This document shows positions 53,483-62,400 of a stretch of 64,000 nt of DNA, piece by piece. The notes under the pieces were generated by a model that was not told the DNA's origin, did not search any database, and was given only the letters and a program-made list of their open reading frames with translations. Both the position numbers and the translations under genes were made by a program. The stretch comes from Neodontobutis hainanensis. Taxonomy: Eukaryota; Chordata; Actinopteri; Gobiiformes; Odontobutidae. The stretch's first letter is position 1. Each line of letters starts with the position of its first letter. The stretch covers positions 4,998,501 to 5,062,500 of the forward strand of contig JALDNG010000041.1 of NCBI GenBank assembly GCA_024349245.1, written 5' to 3'.

Positions 53483-56400
53483 TGTTAGATGTTAGATATT
53501 AGATGTTATATAATGTGTAATACAGTATAAACTCTGACAGCAGTGGCAACATCTTTATTTGCAATGTTCTAGCTTGTTTACAGCCCATAAAAATGAAAAC
53601 ATAATAATTGTCCTTTTTAAAGCTTATTATTCTAATAAAAGCTATGTAAATATTTTAATAGTCTCTGGATTCTAATGCATAAGCTTTGATGTTGCTCTGG
53701 GATTTGTGGTGAGCTTTGTCTGTTAGTTGTCATAACAGTTCATTGTTCTGTGTTTGTTCAATTAGGATTTTACAGGCAGTGACACAAAAATGTCCAAACA
53801 GAGACAGTTGTACAGTTTAATGTTGAAAGCTGTCTTTTTACCTTTTTTTTTAATTATGGCAGCTTACTAAACGCCAAATGCCCCAAATATAAACCAGTTG
53901 TTGTCATCAGAGCTGTGATTTTACACTCTGGAAGTAGCACTGCTGTGATGAACCAGTAACCTCGACGTAGCGCTCGGTTTGACAGGATGTCAACTGTGTG
54001 CTGTCTATTCTACATCGTGCACCGTAATCACACTGTCAGCTGTCATGGTGTGTTTTTGTGTGTTGTCCGCAGGATCGACTTCAGTCAAATGAAGAGCATG
54101 ATGAAGCAGTGCACCTGTTAGAGGTACGGTCACATAAACACTTCATCAGCACATGCCAGTGGGTTATTGTTGTAATCAGACATAATGTGAAAGGACAAGG
54201 TTTGTAGGCTATGGGCAGGGCAACATTATATCCATTGAGTAACACCAATGCTTTTCACTTTGGTAATAATAACTGTTATTTTGGCAAAGTATGTGCTTAA
54301 AATATGCTTATCTATTAACAAGATAACATTAAAATGAGGTGGGATATTCTTAACCCCTCCAGCCCCTTTGTCTATTACAATGGACATGACATGTTTTTGT
54401 CTTTAAACCAATGGATATGTATCCTTTCATCATCTGATCAATGCCAGGACATTGCTTGATCCCTAATGCAGCAGTCACAATGAAGTGACCACTCCTACAT
54501 GAATCTGAGAGCGTTTCAGGAATCACACAACACAGTTATGGCTCACAGACTAGACAAGAGAAGGAGTAAGCACCCTTTTCACCTTTCAAATACTTTTTTA
54601 TGTCAATCATAGCTTCATCAGTTGACACTGGTTTTGATCGTTAGACCATCAAGTGATAATATCTGAAATCCTTTTGAAGGTAATTGGAAGCTGTAGGGCA
54701 CAGGAGAGACATTTTCTGAAATACTGTATTTTCTAGTTAAAATGTGATTTGATCATGTGTAGTGTTAAAAAATAAATCATTAATGTACTGTATACAGTGG
54801 CAGACTCTATACCTCTGGTAAATGGTCAATTATCCAAAAGGAAACATGTTTATTTGGTGTCCACAATGAATGCCTTAACAAATGATATACTGTAAGAGCT
54901 ACATAAACATGATAAAACATGATTAGCAGTATGTAAACAATAGAAATATGCTACTTACATTGAGTTAAGTGCGCAGCATCTGTTGTATGTGCAATAATCA
55001 GCATTAACAATGTACAATGTGCACTGGTAATAGTAATCTAGATGATTGTATTTTAGGACTGCACAAAAGAAGCATTATCACAGAATCAATAATATCTATC
55101 CAAAGAGATTTAATTGAACTGCAATCATATTCATATTTTATTTAAAGACTTTCACTCAAATTGTTGTCTTATACAAAGTTTCTTCATATTTACAAGACAA
55201 GAAATAAAAAAAGGTTCCAAATACCTTTGACAATGTAGATTTCTTTTTTTGTATTCACTTTCAAGTCCTAGTGAGCACCAAGAATAAGCTGGAGAAAAAG
55301 TCAGGAGTAGCACAAACTAGGATACTGAAATTTGATTTACAAAGTAGGCCTGCATTGACAAATATCTACTGTAAGTAATAATATATTTATCAGAACATTT
55401 ATTATATAACCCAACTGACACTGCTCTATACCTTCAACAGTAAAAACAGCATTGAGCGTCGACACATGATGCACCTGCCACAATACAATATATCTCAATA
55501 TATCACAAAGCTGAATTGTAAGGCAATATATTATAAGAATCTGAAATTTAATCTAATTTTGTACTCGGTACACAACATTCAGAAGAGCAACAGTGCATGA
55601 AATACATTTTATTTAATTATCAAAATAATGATCACTGAAACTGTATAACTAACAACATAACTAACTAAATAAAACACAAACTTATTGCTTTTACGCGGCT
55701 GTAATTTGAATTAATACGAGAATTGTAATGCACATTAATTCTAGTTCCACGGTAATTCTTTTCTCTGTAATTTTTTTGGTCACAGTGTTTGTGTTTGGTT
55801 CAAGTGATGTTCTGTTATTGTCCATCTGAAGCACTTTAATAAGATGTGACTGTGCTGCGGGCAGTTGAGTTTAGGTGAAGTGGTGAAGAAAACACAATTC
55901 AAGTGTCATGACAAATCCACTCAGAAGATTTTAAATTTCTTTTAGTCAAATTTCAACAAGGAATTCAAGAAAGGTGGACCATATTCTATCTTAAGGAATA
56001 AAAAATGTTAATATATCACAACTTATGAAAATTACATTCACTTGCAACCAGGTGTTTGTCTTTCTGTTTGATTTTAACTCAAATGTAATGTCATTTTTAT
56101 CGCCACTTGCCTATATTTGTTGATGTTTGGTTTGTCATTATGATTTACTCATCCTTTCTTCCACATTTTCTTTATCTTTCCTACCTTTTGAACAGAACAG
56201 ACAGGACAGAATGTTTCAGGTATTTATTTTAATGCATCATTAGTTCTATTTAGTTGTGCCCATCATACATTTTACAACACTTGAAACACTACAGAGCGTC
56301 TTCGTCAATCAGGCCCTAACAGTAAATCCAGCCTAGTCTCACATTAACCAGGTGTTGTCTGCCTGAAAAATCATTTGAGGTACAGTATGTTACATTTTGG

Positions 56401-59400
56401 AGACCGGGTTGTGGAAATGTCTTTTATAAAGTGATGCTCAATAACCCTATTAACTTCTTGCTGTGTTATCATGTTTTACCCGCATAATAAATTAGCAACT
56501 CACTAGACTGCCCCAACAGCTGCTGCCATAAGCTAAAATGTCTCTACACAGATCCTCTTAAATTGCTTCTCAGCATTAACAGATGAAGTATTCTGTTGGG
56601 GATTCTTATCAGAACGATTTCACTTGAGCAAATACATTGTGATTATCTCCTTCTCTTTGTTTGTCAAAGGTCAAGGTTCATGTCCTGGAGCAGAAATGCA
56701 GGCTACAGAGTGAACATTTCCACCAGTATTCCAAAGAACTTCTAAATTTGTATTTGCAACAAGATACCGGAAACATCCTTAGCATCAATTCCATTCTCCA
56801 GTCCCATAGACCCCTCTCACCAGAAAAGCATTCTTCAAACATTTTGGCGGGAGTTGAACCCCAACTTAAAACAGGTGAGTCAGTGACAAATTATTTTTTA
56901 ACGTTTATTGCTGTTTGAATCGGACTACCTTCATTTAATTCAGTTTTATAAACTTATATGGGTTACTACTTCCATACTAATAAAAGTAGCTAACATATTT
57001 TGTAATTTTTCTTAACTTTTAAGATTAACTTAGACTAAGAAGAAGAAGTTGAGATGCAAAAAAAGCTATTTATCTTCAACTTATTTTAAGGATATACATT
57101 TTCTGAACAACGGCCTCCTTTCTTTCTACAACTTACTATGTTTTATTGTAATGTAATCGTGAAGTATAGTCCACTAGTCGTAAAAACCTCTGTAAAATCT
57201 GTGCAGGCTGTCTTTTAAAAGACCCTCAAAGATAAAAGCATCCACCTAATCACATGTGATCACAAGGTTTATGACGAGATTGGACTAATCCCCCAGGCAG
57301 CTCATATAACAGCTGTATCAGCTCACTCCTGACCAGGGCTGGACCCCATTAAAGGCAATACCACTTATTCATGATCAATAGCTTCCTTAATTGATCACAG
57401 GTCAAATATATGGCATGAATGCTATTTAACACATTAGTATTCGATTGGCACACGGTGTAAGCTGCACAGCTAACAGATAAGGCCTAATTTAGTCATGTAG
57501 ATGCATAATCTGGCAGAGAGCAGAGGTCTGTGAAGTGCTGGAAATTGTGTTCATTTCCACTTGAAACAGAGGTGAGGCTTTTGTGCTAATGCGTAATATT
57601 ACTTGCTCAGAAAACCCGATGTGGATCCATATCATTGACTTGACTAGTTACAGTGGCCCAGCTGTGTGCTCATGTAGATGTTATTGTATTTAAGTCATTT
57701 TTAAAGTGTTTTGCAGCTGGATGTCAGGTATTCAGGAGAAATATAATTTGTAGATGCTGGGAACTGGCGTCCTCGATTCTCCAGGAGATCAATAGTTGTA
57801 CAATGAGCTGTAACTGGTACAGATGGACTGCCAGTTGCTTTTTTTTATTTTCTATTTAAATCAATGACTTGTAGGCAATGCGAGCCTGGCAACCACGCCA
57901 CCACTGATCTCCCAGGTCTCACAGAGCCCCCCCCACACTGGAGTCAGAGACAGACCAGAGCTGCTGTCTGTCAAACCGTGCCCCGTGACCACGGCTCGCC
58001 CAAGCAGCCCGCGGCAGCTCTCCTCCTCAGAGGTCAGTCAGAGCTCCAAATCTTTTCAGTCTGTGATGTTTTTGTTTTTGTTATTTTTGTAGTTCAAGTG
58101 GCAGCCCCCCTCTCTGTCTGCCCCAGGTGTGAATTTGTGTGAATGGGGTGAGTGAAAGCACAATATAAAGCGCTTTGGGTGCCCAAGAAGGGTGCAAAAA
58201 AAGCGCTATATAAATGGATGCCATTTACCATTTACAAGAAGGCTTAGCAGAAAACAGAACTCTATAGCGTAAATAGTTTTGTAGCACATCTGTTGTCAGC
58301 CAATCAGAAAAGAGTAATTCAGCGGGACCAGGGAACAGCTGATTGCTTTGTTACCTGCAGTACTGAGCTCTGTATTCACTGTCGGGATAGTCCCAGCCGT
58401 AACCAGCAGCAGGGCAGAACCTCCTCAACAGGTGTGAGTCCACTCCCCTAAGCAGGAACCCAGAATGGTTCGAGTTGGACAGGTTTTGAACTCACAACCT
58501 TCTTGCTGTGAGGCAGGAGTTCTAACCACTCTGACACGTGCACCCCATAGAATTGAAAAAGTTTTGTATTATTTATTATAATAACATACACGTTATTCAA
58601 GATTTTGTCAAAACCACACATAAATGACTAATTATTATTCTTTTTGGGTTTATATGTGAGACAAAAATATGGGCATTTTTGAGAAATGGTCATATCAGTC
58701 ATGCAGTGTGTGTAAAATGTTTAAATCTGAACAGGAGTAAATATATATCTGGTAAAAGTGTAATTGTCAATTCAGTGACTTACTTGAGTTTGCACTCGTT
58801 CAAACCATATTTGTTGTAAGTTCATCTTTGTATTGTTTTGAGCTCCAGACACAATATGTTTTGATAGGGATTATTGTATCTGCATATAAAATAGAAAATC
58901 CAAACATGCCACAAGCAAATAAATTGATATCTTCTGGTGACTTGATTGTGGACTATACTCCATATTACGTTTTTGCGCACAAAGATGTGACTTATGTGCC
59001 TTTGAAATATGATGTTTGAGATGTGATTGTGGCACATATAATTTCTACTGAATGATTATACTATAGTTGTATTGATAAAACATTGTATTTGTTGTTTCAT
59101 TGTCACACAAGTTCATTTTCTGTGTGAAAATAAATTATCAAAATTGACTGAATTACAGTATGTGTTCTTATGAGTAAAAAGACTTGTTAGTATTCTTACT
59201 TTTTCTTAAATTAAGAAAATTAATTAAAGAAGATTAAAAATATCCTTTGTATCTTGTTACAAGAAAAGAATATAACTTATTTCAATATATCTTAATAAGA
59301 AAATTATAGATTTTATTTCTTAAAAAAAATAAATATATATATATTTAAGAATTTTTTGCTAGTCAAGATTGTTATCCTTTTTAGAGAAAAAAATAAGTAT

Positions 59401-62400
59401 TTATTTCTTAATATAAGACTTTTCTACTTTCTTGAAATCCACTTTTTGCAGTGTAAGAGTTCTATATTTGGTGGGGTTTGATAAGTATTGTATGGATAGA
59501 TTTTGTACATTAGCAGGGCATTATATTGAAGCACAAATGTGTTCTAGGGGGCTGGCAAAAATAAATAAAGCTGTAACACTTACAAAATGCAAAAATACAT
59601 AAATCCAGTAGAGTTTGGACTGTGAAAATGCAAGACCAAAAGCAGCCAAATAGCAATATAAAACTAATAGCAGAGTTTGCCTTTTCTCACGGTCATGTGT
59701 GAAGTAAGTTACGTAGAACTATTTTCTACAGAATAATTAATATTTATTCCAAACCTTCTTGTCATGATTTTACTGTTCGATCTGAAGATGGAGGATGAGG
59801 TTAGCCCTTCACCCAGGTCCAAGCCTCGCTATACAGGCCAAGTTCGCCTTTGCACTGCCCGTTACAAGTAAATATTACCCATTTGTTGACTTATATTTAT
59901 TATAGTCCATTTTTGTAAAGCACTTACAGGTTTTTCTTTTTCAGTTATAACCCTTACGATGGACCAAATGAGCATCCTGAAGCAGAACTCCCTCTCGTTG
60001 CTGGGAAGTATTTGTACGTTTATGGCAACATGGATGATGATGGCTTTTATGAAGGTAAGAATTGAAAGCAAATGGATTTATTATGAAGATGCTAGATCTT
60101 TTTGCAAACTCTGGTCATATGCCTGTTAGATAGTACCTATTGTAGTTTCATTTTTCAACAATTTCAAAATGTATTAATGCATCCCTTGTCCATTTTTATT
60201 TTCTTTTTATAAGTGGTGATTGATGTGCTATGCTGACTAATCTCTTCAGAGTTATGAATGCTTCTCCATCACAGTCCTAATCCCTACAGCTCGCAATCCA
60301 GCTGTCAACTTGTCATGCTGAAGACATAGAATTACTCATCTGCAATGAATCATTAGCTGTGGGCGGTGTTATAGCATGGCATTGTGGAGGAGCCTTGTGT
60401 TATGACGAAGGAGGGAGAAGCAGGTTTCAGACCAAGCTGAGAAGGGACCTCGCTCGCTTTTAGCCTGATGACTAATCCAGCGGGGCACAGTTTAATCATG
60501 AGCGCGCAAAAACAGCATGCACTTTCAAATACATTGGCCCACACAAATGGCCTTAGGGTCTTGAGGGAAATCAAGATTGAAGGACAAGAAACATTTTTTT
60601 AATGGGGACGTCTTCCTATTTGGCAAAATGTACAGTGTAAACCTAAGCAGTTTTCCTATTGACATGCTCCAGGGGTTTTCCTGGAAGAGCAGGAAACTGA
60701 AGTCCATGCCCTTTCTCTTATTTAACTTTTCAAGAACTTTTTCTGTGTTACAGGGGAGCTGCTGGATGGTCAACGAGGACTGGTTCCTTCCAACTTTGTG
60801 GAGTTTGTTCAGGATAAAGAGAAACCAGGAGCTGGAGAGGGAGGTGAAGACCTGCGCTCACTGGACCATACCTTAACCCTCAGCCTGACTGCAGTGGACA
60901 GTGTTGCTTCTCAGGAAGGCTTCCTGAGCTCATGCAAAGCCTTGGTTCCCTGTAGCAATGGGACAGGGGAGGCCCTGGACCCTGAGGACCTGGCAGAAGA
61001 TGTAGTGCCTTATCCACGAAAGATCACTTTGATAAAGCAGCTGGCACGCAGCGTCATTGTGGCCTGGGAGCCTCCAATAGTGCCTTTGGGCTGGGGGAAC
61101 ATCTCTGGCTACAATGTGTTGGTTGATGGCGAGCTCCGTGCTAGTGTCCAATATGGCGGCAGAACCAAATGTCTTCTAGAGAAGTTAGACCTGGATGGCT
61201 GTGTCCATCGCGTTTCTGTGCAGTGCCTCACCGACAGAGGCTTTTCTGATGAGCTGCGCTGCACTTTGCTGGTGGGGGCCAATGTAGTGGTGGCGCCTTC
61301 TGGTCTGAGGGTGGACGACATCCAGCGGGACACTGCTGAGCTGTCTTGGTTGCCAAGCAACAGTAACTATGCCCATACAGTGTTCTTAGACGGAGTTGAG
61401 CATGCAGTGGTAAAGGCAGGAAGATATAGATTACGTTTTCACAACTTGAAGCCCCTAACAGTGTACAAAGTGATGGTTGTAGCACAGCCTCACCAGGTGC
61501 CATGGCAACTGCCACTGGAGCAGAGAGAGAGGAAAGAAGCTGGGGTGGAGTTCTGCACACAAGCAGCAGGTTTGTACTGCTTTGTATCCACTCTGATATT
61601 CTGTTGATGACTGGTGGTACAGCACTATGCTGTAGAACAGTACAGTCACAGTTCATTGCCTCACTATGTCACTGTTGTGTATTCTGTCTAGGTCCAAGTC
61701 CATTTTGCAGAACAGGTCAGAATAAAACATTAATCATGTGCTCAGATCCCCATAAGTCTTAGCACAAAATTATCATTTTAATTTTGATATTAGTGCTATA
61801 TCACTTTTGAAGGTGGTCATGACACATTGTGAATATGAAAAAAATCATGGGATCTGGGCAAAATTGCATGTTGAAAAAGATTTATTTATTTTAAATTTTT
61901 TTAAAATAAATGTTACTAACATAATGTAGTAAAAATCAATGTATGAATAGTAATTTGACCCAATTCAAGTGCAGTTTTGCCCATATGTTTTAATTGAGAA
62001 TATGCAAGTACCATGACACAATCACTAATTTTTCTAATAAGTCATTTCCTGAGCCTATAGCCAAGCTTGGAAAAAATACAGCTAACTGACTATTTTGTAT
62101 CTGTGTGCATTTCCTTCTGCCTGAATGCAGATGTGCATGTTTAATCCAGTGACCCAGGAGAGTAGAAGACAAAGAACAAGCTCTAGTTAGTCTGTCTGGA
62201 TTGTGTCCTGCATGCAATGACAATAATGTTCCTTATTGTAGCCTAGAGACCTGCATTGTTCAACAACAAAATCTGAGGTTGCATTTCAGCAGATAAACTA
62301 GGGGAATACAGTATAAGGACTGAATGTGCAGTTCTGAAAGTAGCTGCTATTTCAAAAATGTAATGCAAAGCAATTTTGTACATTACACACATATTTTGTG

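Larger units (their letters stand above)
58033..59787. other. RIMBP2 intron 9, repeat-rich
   Basis: It holds the 3' half of a SINE (58098-58235), a second tRNA-like repeat remnant near 58430-58550 (GAACTCACAACCTTCTTGCT) and an AT-rich MITE-like stretch at about 59140-59455. No exon otherwise. Confidence 0.5.

Noticed and set aside
60577..60876. 99-codon frame overlapping exon 12 start
   Set aside because: It crosses the intron-exon border in a different frame from the SH3 sequence.
61349..61361. X-box-like GTTGCCAAGCAAC in exon 12
   Set aside because: It encodes the conserved WLPSNSN of FN3-2, so the match is better explained by protein constraint.
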